A stretch of DNA of 49,812 bases, taken from assembly GCA_964496475.1 (NCBI GenBank), contig CAZBZS010000013.1, positions 1 to 49,812 on the forward strand, read 5' to 3'. A program made the translations under genes and the position numbers. Below, in pieces: positions 1 through 8,738 of the stretch (its first letter is position 1; every line of letters begins with the position of its first letter). The stretch comes from JASLPR01 sp964496475. Its GTDB lineage: Bacteria > Chloroflexota > UBA11872 > VXNJ01. Under the pieces are notes generated by a model that saw only the letters and a list, made by a program, of their open reading frames with translations, was not told where the DNA came from and did not search any database.

Positions 1-1177
1 TCGGCGCCGGCGCCAGCCAGCCCGTTCCCGCCCGCGCGTCCAGCCCAGCAAGCAGCAATCCGATTCCCGTGCAGAACTCCGGTTGCCGAACTTCTTCATC
101 GAGCCCCCACAGCGCCGGTGGCCGCCCCAGCGTCACCGGGAGACCCAGTATGTTGTTTGCCATCTGCACTAGGCCCTGAAGCTGCGACCCGCCCCCGGTC
201 AGCACGACCCCGGCTGGCAGCAGAAAGTAGTACCCGCTGGCCCGGATCGAGTCGCGCACCCGTTCCAGAATTTCGGCCATGCGGGCCTCAATCACCATTG
301 CTAGGTCCCGCCGCCGCACCGCGATAGGTGCGCCCCGGTCGAATCCGGGCACGTCTATCAGCGAGTCGTCCTCAGCTGCTGCATCGTCAACCCGCCCGTG
401 TCGCAGCTTGATGTCCTCCGCCACCGTCATCGGCAGACGCAACCCCCGGGAGATGTCCGATGTGACCTGCGTGCCCCCAACCGGCAGCACTTCTATGTTC
501 CAGCAGTTGTCATCTATAAATACCGCCACATCCGTCGTCCCACCCCCGATATCGACAAGCACCACCCCGTCCCGTCGCTGCTCTACTGTCAGCGCGGCCT
601 GCGCCGAAGCAAGCGGCTGCAGGATGCTCAGCTCAATACTCACCCGCGCGCTCCGGAGTGCGTTCTCCAAGTTGTCCATCGCGTTGATTGTGCCCGACAC
701 CACATGCGTCTCGACCCCGAGGCGGCGACCGGCTAATCCAGTCGGATTGGCGACCGCGTTCATGTCGTCAATCGAAAACGTCTTTGGGATCACCGCTACG
801 ATTTCCCGGTCTACCGGCAGGGCAAGGTTGGCCGTGGTCTGGATCACCCGGTCGATATGGTGCCCGGCAATGGTCGTTTCGTTGGCGCGCAGCCGGAGCT
901 CAGCCCGTTGGCTGCGGGATTTCAGATGTCCCCCAGCGATCCCCACACAGACCCGCTCGAATTTGACGCCCGCGGCACGCTCGGCCCGAAATGCCGCCTG
1001 GTCGATCGCCTGGCTAGTGAGCCCGATGTCGACTACCTGCCCCCTGCTCAAACCCCGGGATTCCGCCGTACCCAGGCCAAGCACGTGTATCTGCGACTCC
1101 CGGTACAACTCGCCAATTACAATGGCGGTCTTGGTCGTGCCCACATCAAGGCCGACGATCAGATTCCTGCTTGCCAC
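1..1177 (-). CDS. ftsA: Cell division protein FtsA (3' end beyond window)
   Basis: Actin-like ATPase that tethers FtsZ to the membrane at the division site. Read on the minus strand from a GTG at 1177, the frame stays open to the window edge, about 392 codons, so only the extreme C-terminus is missing. The N-terminus shows the actin-fold phosphate loop GLDVGTTKT at residues 8-16, followed by the FtsA 1C-domain region (VCVGIAGGHLKS). The frame later ends in a run typical of the last subdomain (GIGLLLAG). A GGAGAG Shine-Dalgarno sequence lies just upstream of the GTG. It is the last visible gene of the division cluster, about 40 bp after ftsQ; ftsZ would be expected beyond the left edge. The plus strand is C-rich here, opposite to the rest of the cluster. 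Confidence 0.93.
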   Translation of the reverse strand, partial: MASRNLIVGLDVGTTKTAIVIGELYRESQIHVLGLGTAESRGLSRGQVVDIGLTSQAIDQAAFRAERAAGVKFERVCVGIAGGHLKSRSQRAELRLRANETTIAGHHIDRVIQTTANLALPVDREIVAVIPKTFSIDDMNAVANPTGLAGRRLGVETHVVSGTINAMDNLENALRSARVSIELSILQPLASAQAALTVEQRRDGVVLVDIGGGTTDVAVFIDDNCWNIEVLPVGGTQVTSDISRGLRLPMTVAEDIKLRHGRVDDAAAEDDSLIDVPGFDRGAPIAVRRRDLAMVIEARMAEILERVRDSIRASGYYFLLPAGVVLTGGGSQLQGLVQMANNILGLPVTLGRPPALWGLDEEVRQPEFCTGIGLLLAGLDARAGTGWLAPAP

Positions 1178-1217
1178 TGCTTCTCTCCTGTTGGCTGCTG
1201 GTACAAGGCGGTGATCT

Positions 1218-1976
1218 TCATGACTTCATCGCGGTTTCGCTCGAATCGAAGGCTTTGTAGGTAGGCCGCTCGATCGGTCTCAAATCCACGCTCCGAACGC
1301 GAATTCCCTGCCGGGCAGCATCGTCGAGCACGGCCTTCAGTGACACCAGTTTCGATTCGAGCCTCTCCGGCGGACCGAACAAAATTTCGATTCCGTCGAT
1401 CGTGGTGACGGTGATGCCGGCGGCGCCGGAGTGGGTTATGTACAGCGGCTCCAGCGTCAGGAGCGGCAGGTTTTCCTTGAGTATGTACCCTGCTTGGAGC
1501 GCGGTGAGGTTTGCGATGTCCCCGACCTGCGCGTCGGTGGTCTCCAGATCACGGATGGTCAGGGCCAGCGCCGGATCGGATCCGACCGCCAGCAATCTGG
1601 CCGTCTCATCGACAAGGAACGACTGCTCGCCAACCTGCCAGTTGGCTACCGGGCGCCGGTGGGTCACTCGAATCAGCAGCGAGCCGTCCAGGTGCGTTTC
1701 AATGGCGGCGGAGCGGACAGACGGCTCTTCTTCAAGTTCTGCAGCCAGCGCCTCAGTACCGAGACGGAAGATGCTCTTACCGTGGGTCCAGGAAAGCCGG
1801 CTCGCCAGTTCCAACTCGTCGACCAGCGGCGGCGGCGAGCCGTAATCGCGCATGAGCGAGATCGAGGTGACCTTGAACATCGGGGACGATAGGAGCCAGA
1901 TCAGCACCGTGGCCGCCGACAGGGATAGGATCAGAGAGATCCACTTATTCGAATATCGCTCGACAAATTCGATCAT
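1218..1976 (-). CDS. ftsQ: Cell division protein FtsQ/DivIB
   Basis: Bitopic membrane protein of the divisome that bridges FtsL/FtsB-type partners. The 252-residue product has a short cytoplasmic N-terminus, one membrane segment at about residues 13-31, then a POTRA-like region beginning FKVTSISLM and a beta domain containing the LxxVxxRxPVA pattern (VTHRRPVANW). Its length is normal for the family. The ATG overlaps the murB stop by four bases (ATGA), which implies translational coupling. The assignment rests on topology, POTRA-type sequence and position between murB and ftsA, because FtsQ is poorly conserved in sequence. Confidence 0.88.
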   Translation of the reverse strand: MIEFVERYSNKWISLILSLSAATVLIWLLSSPMFKVTSISLMRDYGSPPPLVDELELASRLSWTHGKSIFRLGTEALAAELEEEPSVRSAAIETHLDGSLLIRVTHRRPVANWQVGEQSFLVDETARLLAVGSDPALALTIRDLETTDAQVGDIANLTALQAGYILKENLPLLTLEPLYITHSGAAGITVTTIDGIEILFGPPERLESKLVSLKAVLDDAARQGIRVRSVDLRPIERPTYKAFDSSETAMKS

Positions 1977-2890
1977 CTGGTATCTCCAAAGCCTCCGCCG
2001 ATGAAGCGGATTTCAATCTCGAGTTCCACTCCGGAATTGGCGGCGACCGCCACCCGGGTCTGGTCGATCAGACCCGCTATCTCGGTCGCAGTGGCGTTTC
2101 CCCGGTTGACAATGAAATTGGCGTGCAGCTCCGATATCTGCGCGTCCCCGATGCGCGTTCCCTTCAGACCGGCTTCATCAACGAGTCGCCCGGCATAGTC
2201 TCCGGGGGGGTTCCGAAATATTGAGCCGGCGCTGCGTTCAGCCGGCTGGCTGTCGCGCCGTCGTCGGGATAGCTCGGTCATGCGCTGGCGGATGGCGTCG
2301 GGCTTGTCTTCGGTAGCTTGCATGACGGCCTCGAGAACTACTGGCGAACCGGGCATCGTCTGCAGGGCACTGCGGCGATACGCGAATTTGAGATCGGAGT
2401 TGAGATACGTTTCGTGGCCGCCGCCGTTCCAGATTTCCGCCTGGACCAGCACGTCCTTAATTTCAAAGCCGAAGCACCCGGCGTTGCCGAAAATCGACCC
2501 GCCCAGCGTGCCGGGAATGCCGATCCCGAATTCCAATCCGGCAAGCCTATGCTCTGCACTCCATTGAGCTAGGCGGCCCATCAGGATTCCTGATTCGGCC
2601 CGGAGTCGGAGCTCGGGCAGCGACTCTACCTGGGCGCTGCGATTCTGAATGACGAGGCCCCGCACGCCGTCATCTCCGATGAGCACGTTCGAGCCTTCTC
2701 CGAGGATGGTCGCCGGGATGCCCGCGCTTGCCGAGGCGGTGAGCAGATCCGCAAGTTCCGCCGCCGATTCGGCGACCGCGAAATGGTCGGCCAGTCCGCC
2801 GACGGCGAATGTGGTGTGGCGAGCGAGAGGTTCACGCTCGCGCACGGCTGGGGCATCTGGCCAGGGGGAGGTTCCGGTCGTCGGATTCAT
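1973..2890 (-). CDS. murB: UDP-N-acetylenolpyruvoylglucosamine reductase
   Basis: FAD enzyme that reduces UDP-GlcNAc-enolpyruvate to UDP-MurNAc in the cytoplasm, using NADPH. The 305-residue product shows the FAD-binding motifs GEGSNVLIGDDG and GIPGTLGG, the conserved Tyr-Arg pair (YRRS), the catalytic serine region SAGSIFRNP and a C-terminal catalytic glutamate in LEIEIRFIG. The ATG at 2890 is chosen because it overlaps the murC stop as ATGA and gives family-typical length. The frame is open much further upstream, but that part is antisense-free shadow within murC. It overlaps ftsQ the same way. Confidence 0.95.
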   Translation of the reverse strand: MNPTTGTSPWPDAPAVREREPLARHTTFAVGGLADHFAVAESAAELADLLTASASAGIPATILGEGSNVLIGDDGVRGLVIQNRSAQVESLPELRLRAESGILMGRLAQWSAEHRLAGLEFGIGIPGTLGGSIFGNAGCFGFEIKDVLVQAEIWNGGGHETYLNSDLKFAYRRSALQTMPGSPVVLEAVMQATEDKPDAIRQRMTELSRRRRDSQPAERSAGSIFRNPPGDYAGRLVDEAGLKGTRIGDAQISELHANFIVNRGNATATEIAGLIDQTRVAVAANSGVELEIEIRFIGGGFGDTR

Positions 2891-4293
2891 CGTTGCAGCC
2901 AGCCGGCGAGCCGTTCGCCAAGGCGGTTGATGTCGCCTGCTCCCATCAGCAGGATGAGGTCGCCCTCGCAGGCTGCGGCGGTGATCCGGCTGAAGCAGTC
3001 TTCGAGGGTCGCTTCGAATTCGGCGCCGGGAGACTCGACGGCGGCGGCTAGTTCGTTGCCGGACAGATCGTCGGTTTCGCGCCCTGGAGGGGAGAAAATT
3101 TCGGTGATGGTGACCCGGTCCGCGTCGCTGAAGGCGGCGGTGAACTCGGTGAATAGAGTCCTTGTTCGGCTGCGAAGGTGCGGCTGGAAGACGGCCCAGA
3201 TTCTGGCCGGACCGACAGTTTTCGCGGCAGCTAGCGCCGCCCGGACTTCGGTCGGATGATGGGCATAGTCGCTGACGATCTGGATGCCGCGGGCTTCGGC
3301 GACAAGCTGAAACCGCCGCTCCGCTCCGCCGAATTCGGAGAGTGCTTTGGCCGATATAGTTGGCTCGACGCCGACGGCTGCTGCCGCTGCCGCCGCCGCG
3401 AGAGCGTTGAGGGCATTGTGCTCGCCGGGAAGGACCAGGTGGACTGTGCTCGCTTTGCCATAAGGATCGATCACCCTGAAGCTCGAACCCCAGCCATCTC
3501 CCTGGAATTCCGAAAGCCGCCAATCGCCGTCTTCGCCAAAGCGGAGAATTGGGCAGGCGGCGGCTGTGATTACTTTGTCGATGACGGGCAGGCCGCTGCG
3601 TGCGAGCAGCAGTCCGTCCGGATCGATAGCCGCGGCGAACTGACCGAACTCATCGATGATCCGGCTGAAGCTGCCGAAATAATCCAGATGATCGTGCTCG
3701 AGATGATTGATGACGCCGATGTGGGGCCGATATTCGAGAAAGGCGCTGTCGAACTCGTCGGCCTCGATCACGAACTCGTCGCCGCTGCCCCAGGCGGAGT
3801 TGCCACCGAGGTCGGCGACGGCCGTGCCGACCAGGTAGCCGGGATCCCGGCCGGCGGCTTTGAGGATGGTCGCCAGCATGGCGGTGGTAGTCGTCTTGCC
3901 GTGGGTTCCTGCGATCGCGATGCCCAGGCGCTCATCGAGCAAGCGGCCGATGAACTCGGCGCGGCGCATCATGGGAATGCCGAGTTCACGGGCGCGGATC
4001 ATCTCCGGATTGTCAATGGGTACGGCGGCGGAAAACACGACCAGGTCGGCGGACGGGACGTTCGCCGCGTCGTGACCGATGTGGATGCGGGCGCCGGCGG
4101 CGGCCAGACGGTCTGTGTACGGGGAGGTCTCCATATCCGAGCCGGACACTTTGGTTCCGCGCTCAAGAAGAACGCCGGCGATGGCGCTGAGGGCCATCCC
4201 GCCGATCCCGATCAGGTGAACACGCCGTAGACCGGCGCCGGGCCGCTGGTCGGGAGCGGAGGTGGTGGGCATCATAGCGATGGCTCCACTCAT
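2887..4293 (-). CDS. murC: UDP-N-acetylmuramate--L-alanine ligase
   Basis: Adds L-Ala to UDP-MurNAc, the first amino acid of the peptidoglycan stem, with ATP. The 468-residue product has the N-terminal Rossmann motif HLIGIGGMALSAIA, the Mur-ligase P-loop GTHGKTTTTAM, the central-domain pattern EADEFDSAF, the HLEHDHLDYFG motif and the C-terminal DYAHHPTEV motif, all in the expected order. The length is normal. It overlaps murG upstream and murB downstream, both as ATGA. The other Mur ligases (D, E and F) are not in this cluster. Confidence 0.96.
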   Translation of the reverse strand: MSGAIAMMPTTSAPDQRPGAGLRRVHLIGIGGMALSAIAGVLLERGTKVSGSDMETSPYTDRLAAAGARIHIGHDAANVPSADLVVFSAAVPIDNPEMIRARELGIPMMRRAEFIGRLLDERLGIAIAGTHGKTTTTAMLATILKAAGRDPGYLVGTAVADLGGNSAWGSGDEFVIEADEFDSAFLEYRPHIGVINHLEHDHLDYFGSFSRIIDEFGQFAAAIDPDGLLLARSGLPVIDKVITAAACPILRFGEDGDWRLSEFQGDGWGSSFRVIDPYGKASTVHLVLPGEHNALNALAAAAAAAAVGVEPTISAKALSEFGGAERRFQLVAEARGIQIVSDYAHHPTEVRAALAAAKTVGPARIWAVFQPHLRSRTRTLFTEFTAAFSDADRVTITEIFSPPGRETDDLSGNELAAAVESPGAEFEATLEDCFSRITAAACEGDLILLMGAGDINRLGERLAGWLQR

Positions 4294-5390
4294 GCGGCCT
4301 TCCGGGAACTGAGTTCGATGAGGATGTCAGCGACTCGCGCCGCGGCGTCAGGGCGACCCAGAAACGATGCCGCGGTGGCCATCCGTGCTAGGCGATCGGG
4401 GTCGTCGAGCAGGCCGGTCACCGCTTCTAGCAAAGTCGCGGACGTGAGTCTCGTCTCTTCGATGACCAGAGCCGCTCCGGAGTTTTCGAGCCAGCGGGCG
4501 TTGGCCTGCTGGTGAGCGCCGGCGTACCGGCCGGGTATCAAGAGGGCCGGGAGCCCGGAAGCGGTGAATTCATGGATCGAACCGCCGGCGCGGGAAATCA
4601 CGAGATCGGCGGCAGCGAAAAGATCGGCGACTCCCTCTTCGAGAAAAGGAAGAGGCGAATAGCTTTCCTGCCGATCCTTCGAGAGGGAGTTCTTCACGGC
4701 GAGGGCGGACTCGATGCCGGCGGGACCGGTGAGATGAACGACATGGGCGCGCCCGAGGATCTTGTCGAGCACCGGGGATACGGCAAGGTTGAGCGCGCGC
4801 GCGCCCTGACTTCCGGCCATGACAACCAGGAGGGGGCGGTCGTCGGGGAGGTTGAAGTGGGCGCGCGCGCGAGCGGCGTCGGCCTGGTGAAACTCGGGCC
4901 GGAGAGGAAGCCCGGTGACTGCCGTCGGACGGCTGCCAAAGACGGACGCCGCGGGTTGGCATGCGATTGTGGTTACCCGAGCGAAGCGGGCGATCAGGCG
5001 AGCGGCCCGTCCCGGACGGACATCGTTGGCTTGCAGGACCAGCGGAACGCCGTGCAGCCGGCAGGCGAGCGACCCGGGAACGGATGCGTACCCGCCACCG
5101 CTCAGCGCGACGTGAGGCTGGAAGCGGCCGATAGCGCGAAAGGCGGTGATGGTCGCGGCTACAGTTTTAAGCACGTTCCACGGCAGCCGCCTGCCGGCGC
5201 CGACGATTGGGGCTGCGGAGGTGGGAACGAACTCATGGCCAGCGGATTTGAACAGGCGGCGATCCAGATCGGAACGGCCGCCTACGGCTAGGACAGCCAG
5301 TTTCGCGTCGCGGTGAGCCAGGGCGGCGGCGGCGGCCGTGATCGGGAAAATGTGGCCGGCGGTAGCGCCCCCGCAAAGCACCAGCCTCAT
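4290..5390 (-). CDS. murG: UDP-GlcNAc--lipid I GlcNAc transferase MurG
   Basis: GT-B glycosyltransferase that converts lipid I to lipid II at the inner face of the membrane. With the ATG at 5390 (ATGA overlap with the ftsW stop) the product is 366 residues. It begins at once with the family glycine-rich loop, here in the variant form GGATAGHIFP (usually GGTGGHxxP). Other landmarks are SGGGYASVPG, the nucleotide-binding GSQGARALN and the C-terminal donor-site region RAGGSIHEF. The open frame extends 65 codons upstream, but that part lies inside ftsW and has no MurG-like sequence. Confidence 0.94.
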   Translation of the reverse strand: MRLVLCGGATAGHIFPITAAAAALAHRDAKLAVLAVGGRSDLDRRLFKSAGHEFVPTSAAPIVGAGRRLPWNVLKTVAATITAFRAIGRFQPHVALSGGGYASVPGSLACRLHGVPLVLQANDVRPGRAARLIARFARVTTIACQPAASVFGSRPTAVTGLPLRPEFHQADAARARAHFNLPDDRPLLVVMAGSQGARALNLAVSPVLDKILGRAHVVHLTGPAGIESALAVKNSLSKDRQESYSPLPFLEEGVADLFAAADLVISRAGGSIHEFTASGLPALLIPGRYAGAHQQANARWLENSGAALVIEETRLTSATLLEAVTGLLDDPDRLARMATAASFLGRPDAAARVADILIELSSRKAA

Positions 5391-6532
5391 CCTTTGGAGC
5401 TGAGGCTGGCGGCGCGGGATACGTTCATGAGGACGCCGAGCATGGCCAGAGAGACGATTAGCGACGTGCCTCCGCTGCTGACGAAGGGAAGGGGAAGACC
5501 GGTCACCGGGAGACGGCCGGTGACGACGAGCATGTTGATGAAAGCCTGGGCTGCCAGCTGGAACGAAATGCCGGCAGCCAGGCACCGGCCGTAGGTGTCG
5601 GGCGCCCTATAGGCTATCCAGAGCCCGCGGGCCAGGAGGATGACGAAAAGGCCGACCAGGGTGGCGGTGCCGATAAGCCCGAACTCTTCGCCAATGACGG
5701 CGAACACGGAGTCGGTGTGAGGAGCGGGAAGATACAAGAATTTCATAGTACCCATGCCGAGGCCCTTACCTGCGATGCCGCCCGAGCCCAGGGCCAGGAG
5801 GGATTGCTGCGCCTGGTAGCCGGTATCGAGGAGATCGTCTCCGGGGCTGAAAAATGCGTGTATGCGGGTGAGTTGGTAGGGATTGCGGGCGACCGACGCG
5901 GCGAACCCGAAGATCAGCACGGCACTGACCAGCAGGAAATGTCGCAGGCGGGTACCAGCTACGAAGGCCACAGTGCTTGTGGTGCCAAGAATTACGACGG
6001 CGGTGCCGAGATCGGGCTCGACGGCGACCAGGATAAGCGGGATGCCGACGAGCACCAGGCCGATAAGGAATGTGCGTTGCTCGCGGACGCGCTTCCCGAT
6101 CCGCCCGACCCAGTAAGCGAGGAGGAAGATTAAGGCGGGTTTGGCGATTTCGCTGGGCTGGAAGGAAAGCACGGACAGATCGAGCCAGCGGCGGGGACCG
6201 CTGGAGCTGGCGAGGCCGGGAACGAGTACAGCAATCAGCAGGGCCACGGCGATGGTGTACAGGAGCCACGAGCGAGGTCCGTAGCGCCGGTAGTCGATCT
6301 GGGCCACGCCAAGGGCGACGGCTATACCGATAGTAGTTATTAGGGCGTTGCGCAGGATGGCCGCGCCGAATGCGGCGGCATCGTCGGCCAGAACGGGCAT
6401 GAGAGCGCTGGCAACGATGACGACCCCGATAAGAGGAAGGACGACCGTCAGAATGAGGAGCAGCGGATCGAGCTCCGGCCATGACAGGGCGCCACGTTCG
6501 AGGAAGCGGAAGCGTCTGGCTGAGGCGGCCAC
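5387..6532 (-). CDS. ftsW: SEDS peptidoglycan polymerase FtsW
   Basis: Multi-spanning SEDS glycosyltransferase that polymerises lipid II at the septum with its partner FtsI. I place the start at GTG 6532, two bases after the ftsI stop, which gives 381 residues. The longer open frame reaches into ftsI and adds a non-membrane arginine-rich leader. About ten hydrophobic segments are visible. SEDS hallmarks include QPSEIAKPALI, AVEPDLGTA, the loop region DSVFAVIGEEFG and the late segment TGLPLPFVSSGGTS. Its position directly after ftsI supports FtsW rather than RodA. Confidence 0.94.
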   Translation of the reverse strand: MAASARRFRFLERGALSWPELDPLLLILTVVLPLIGVVIVASALMPVLADDAAAFGAAILRNALITTIGIAVALGVAQIDYRRYGPRSWLLYTIAVALLIAVLVPGLASSSGPRRWLDLSVLSFQPSEIAKPALIFLLAYWVGRIGKRVREQRTFLIGLVLVGIPLILVAVEPDLGTAVVILGTTSTVAFVAGTRLRHFLLVSAVLIFGFAASVARNPYQLTRIHAFFSPGDDLLDTGYQAQQSLLALGSGGIAGKGLGMGTMKFLYLPAPHTDSVFAVIGEEFGLIGTATLVGLFVILLARGLWIAYRAPDTYGRCLAAGISFQLAAQAFINMLVVTGRLPVTGLPLPFVSSGGTSLIVSLAMLGVLMNVSRAASLSSKG

Positions 6533-6534
6533 GG

Positions 6535-8259
6535 TCAGGCGGCCGCCGGGATGCGGAGATACGCGAACACGCGATCGACCACCTGCCGGAAAATGGGGGA
6601 GGCCACGCGGGATCCCCAAGTACCGGTGCTGGGACGATCGATCTTGACGGAAATGAGCACCTGAGGATTCTCTCGAGGCCCGAATCCGATGTAGCTGGCG
6701 ATCGTCTGCTCGGGCAAGAATCCGCCGCGCACGGAGATTTCGGCGGTGCCGGTTTTGCCGACTGTGGAATAGCGTTCGCTAAGCGCCAAGTTTGGAGAAA
6801 CGCTGTGTTCAGCCTGGTACATCATGTCGATCAAGGTGCGGCTGGTGGATGGGCGAATTACGCGCTGGATTTCGGAGGTCTCAAGTTCGATAACGTCGCC
6901 CTCGGCGGTAATGACACGGCCGACGACGCGGGGCTGCATTAGCCGGCCGCCATTGGCGACGGCGGCGAAGGCCGACGCCATCTGAATGGGAGTGGTGGAA
7001 ATGCTTTGGCCGAAGGAGTTGGCGGCGAGATCGGAGGGATACCAGGAAAGGGAGCCTCTTGCTTTGAGAATGCCGCGGACCTCGCTGGCCAGATCGATGC
7101 CGGTGGGCTCCCCGAAGCCAAACGCGCGGACGTAGTTGTAGAAGGCGTCGGCGCCGAGGCTGTCGGCGACAAAGATGGCGCCGGTGTTGGAGGAATTGGC
7201 GAGGACGCTGACCATGTCCTGATTGGGATAGGTTCTTTCGTCCCAATTGCTGAACTCCAGTCCCCAGTACTCGTAGACGCCGGGAAGATTGTGCCGGGTG
7301 CCGGGTCCGATGACGCCGGCGTCGAGGCCGGCGGCCATGGTCATGATCTTGAAGGTGGAGCCGGGATCGTAGACTAGGGAGATGGCCGGGTTGATGAAGT
7401 CCTCGTTGATTTCGGCGTAGTCTTCGATGCGAGAGGCGTTGAAGGCGGGGCGGTTGGCAAGACCGAGGACATCGCCGTTACGGGGATCTATGACAAGGAT
7501 GGTGCCGGAACTTGAGCCGAAGCGAGCTAGGGCCGCCTCGAGCTCTTGCTCAGCGATGCGCTGAATAGTGCGGTCCATGGTGAGCACGAGAGTGGAGCCG
7601 TTGACGGGAGGGAGCGGATCGTATTTTCCGACGGGGATGGTTCGTCCGCGGGGATCCTGGTCGGAAATGACGCGACCGGGACGGCCGCTCAGCTCTTCGT
7701 TGTAGAAGGACTCGATGCCGTAGTGGCCGGTCCCGAATCCGTCGACGAAACCGATGAGGTGGGAGCCGAGATAGTTGCCCGGATAAATGCGGCGGGCAAC
7801 CGGCTCAAGACGAAAGCCACCGATTTCCCCCCGGCGTATGGCCTGCCGGATCGCCGAGCTGTGCTCCGGCTCCAGATCATCCGCGATGACCGCGTAGGTG
7901 AGGCTCGGATCGCCGATTTTCTCCAGGACCGTGGGCCTATCCAGACCGAGTTTTGAAGTCAGGAAATTGACGACGGCGTCAGTGTCATATTCGGCGATGA
8001 CGTTGGGGGAGCCGATGAGGCGGTCGATCTGGCGCGATAGCGCCATGGCGGTGCCGTCGCGGCTGAGGATGGCGCCGCGCCGGGAGGCGATTATCTGCTC
8101 GTTGCGCTGCTGGACGCTGGCGGTGGCAGCTAGATCGCCGGCTTCCAGGACTTGCCACCTGACGAGGCGCTCGCCGACGGCGCCGGCCATCACGGCGCCG
8201 AGGCCGCCGAGGACCAACAGACGACGGCCGAAACGGGGCGGAGTGGAGGCTGAGGGCAT
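6535..8259 (-). CDS. ftsI: Septal transpeptidase FtsI (class B penicillin-binding protein)
   Basis: D,D-transpeptidase that cross-links septal peptidoglycan. The 574-residue product has an N-terminal membrane anchor at about residues 12-32, a PBP dimerisation domain (RRGAILSRDG, then RRIYPGNYLGSHLIGF) and a transpeptidase domain with all three catalytic motifs. These are STFK with nucleophile Ser301 and Lys304, SSN at 356-358 and KTG at 502-504. There is no PASTA repeat at the C-terminus. It follows the ftsL-like gene by 7 bp and is followed by ftsW two bases after its TGA. The mraY and murDEF genes that usually follow are absent. Confidence 0.95.
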   Translation of the reverse strand: MPSASTPPRFGRRLLVLGGLGAVMAGAVGERLVRWQVLEAGDLAATASVQQRNEQIIASRRGAILSRDGTAMALSRQIDRLIGSPNVIAEYDTDAVVNFLTSKLGLDRPTVLEKIGDPSLTYAVIADDLEPEHSSAIRQAIRRGEIGGFRLEPVARRIYPGNYLGSHLIGFVDGFGTGHYGIESFYNEELSGRPGRVISDQDPRGRTIPVGKYDPLPPVNGSTLVLTMDRTIQRIAEQELEAALARFGSSSGTILVIDPRNGDVLGLANRPAFNASRIEDYAEINEDFINPAISLVYDPGSTFKIMTMAAGLDAGVIGPGTRHNLPGVYEYWGLEFSNWDERTYPNQDMVSVLANSSNTGAIFVADSLGADAFYNYVRAFGFGEPTGIDLASEVRGILKARGSLSWYPSDLAANSFGQSISTTPIQMASAFAAVANGGRLMQPRVVGRVITAEGDVIELETSEIQRVIRPSTSRTLIDMMYQAEHSVSPNLALSERYSTVGKTGTAEISVRGGFLPEQTIASYIGFGPRENPQVLISVKIDRPSTGTWGSRVASPIFRQVVDRVFAYLRIPAAA

Positions 8260-8266
8260 GGAATGG

Positions 8267-8734
8267 CTACGGTCGCTTGAGGAGGTCGATTTTGTCGCGC
8301 AGTCCGCCGACTAATCGCTCGAACCAGTTGAGCCGATCGGGTGCGGGCACGGCGGACCAGGGTGGAGGGGAGAGGTCCACGTCCGGCGGCAGACCCGGGG
8401 CCTGCACGACCCGCACCGCAATCGGCTCTTGGAGGTCGAAGTCAAATCGAGCACGGCGCTCGATTTCGTCGATGTTGTGAAGTGCGGCGAGGTCAGCGCG
8501 GAGGCTTTCCTGGCGACGCAACTCGATGTCAAGCTCGAATTCAAGGTCGCGAATCTCGGTGCCGAGGGCGACGAGCGATTGAATCTGGACTACGTAGAGC
8601 ATGGCGAGGACAAATGCTCCGATGAGGAGCGCCAGCAGCAGGCGGGTGGGGCGGAGCCCGCCGATGGCGGGCAGGCTGAAACCGCGCCCGGCGGGGCGGG
8701 AAATGGTGAGGCCGGTGAGGCTGCCAATGGCCAC
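8267..8734 (-). CDS. ftsL: FtsL/DivIC-like septum protein
   Basis: Small bitopic protein of 155 residues. It has a cytoplasmic N-terminus of about 28 residues, one membrane segment at about 30-50 (LLLALLIGAFVLAMLYVV), then a heptad-like coiled coil at about 52-100 rich in Leu, Glu and Arg, and a proline-rich tail. This is the topology of FtsL/FtsB/DivIC proteins that recruit FtsQ and FtsW/FtsI. The family has almost no sequence signature, so the call depends on topology and on the position between rsmH and ftsI, which is the standard ftsL slot. The C-terminal tail of about 50 residues is longer than usual. Confidence 0.82.
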   Translation of the reverse strand: MAIGSLTGLTISRPAGRGFSLPAIGGLRPTRLLLALLIGAFVLAMLYVVQIQSLVALGTEIRDLEFELDIELRRQESLRADLAALHNIDEIERRARFDFDLQEPIAVRVVQAPGLPPDVDLSPPPWSAVPAPDRLNWFERLVGGLRDKIDLLKRP

Positions 8735-8738
8735 GGGA

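Noticed and set aside
279..1214. Long plus-strand open frame of 311 codons
   Set aside because: It is the antisense shadow of ftsA, rich in Ser, Arg and Thr, with no family resemblance.
2891..3523. Upstream extension of the murB frame by over 200 codons
   Set aside because: It overlaps murC, is Arg/Ser/Pro-rich and has no MurB-like sequence. The ATGA overlap gives the proper start.
3256..4230. Plus-strand frame of 324 codons opposite murC
   Set aside because: Gly/Ala/Asp-rich antisense frame produced by high GC; no start signal and no motifs.
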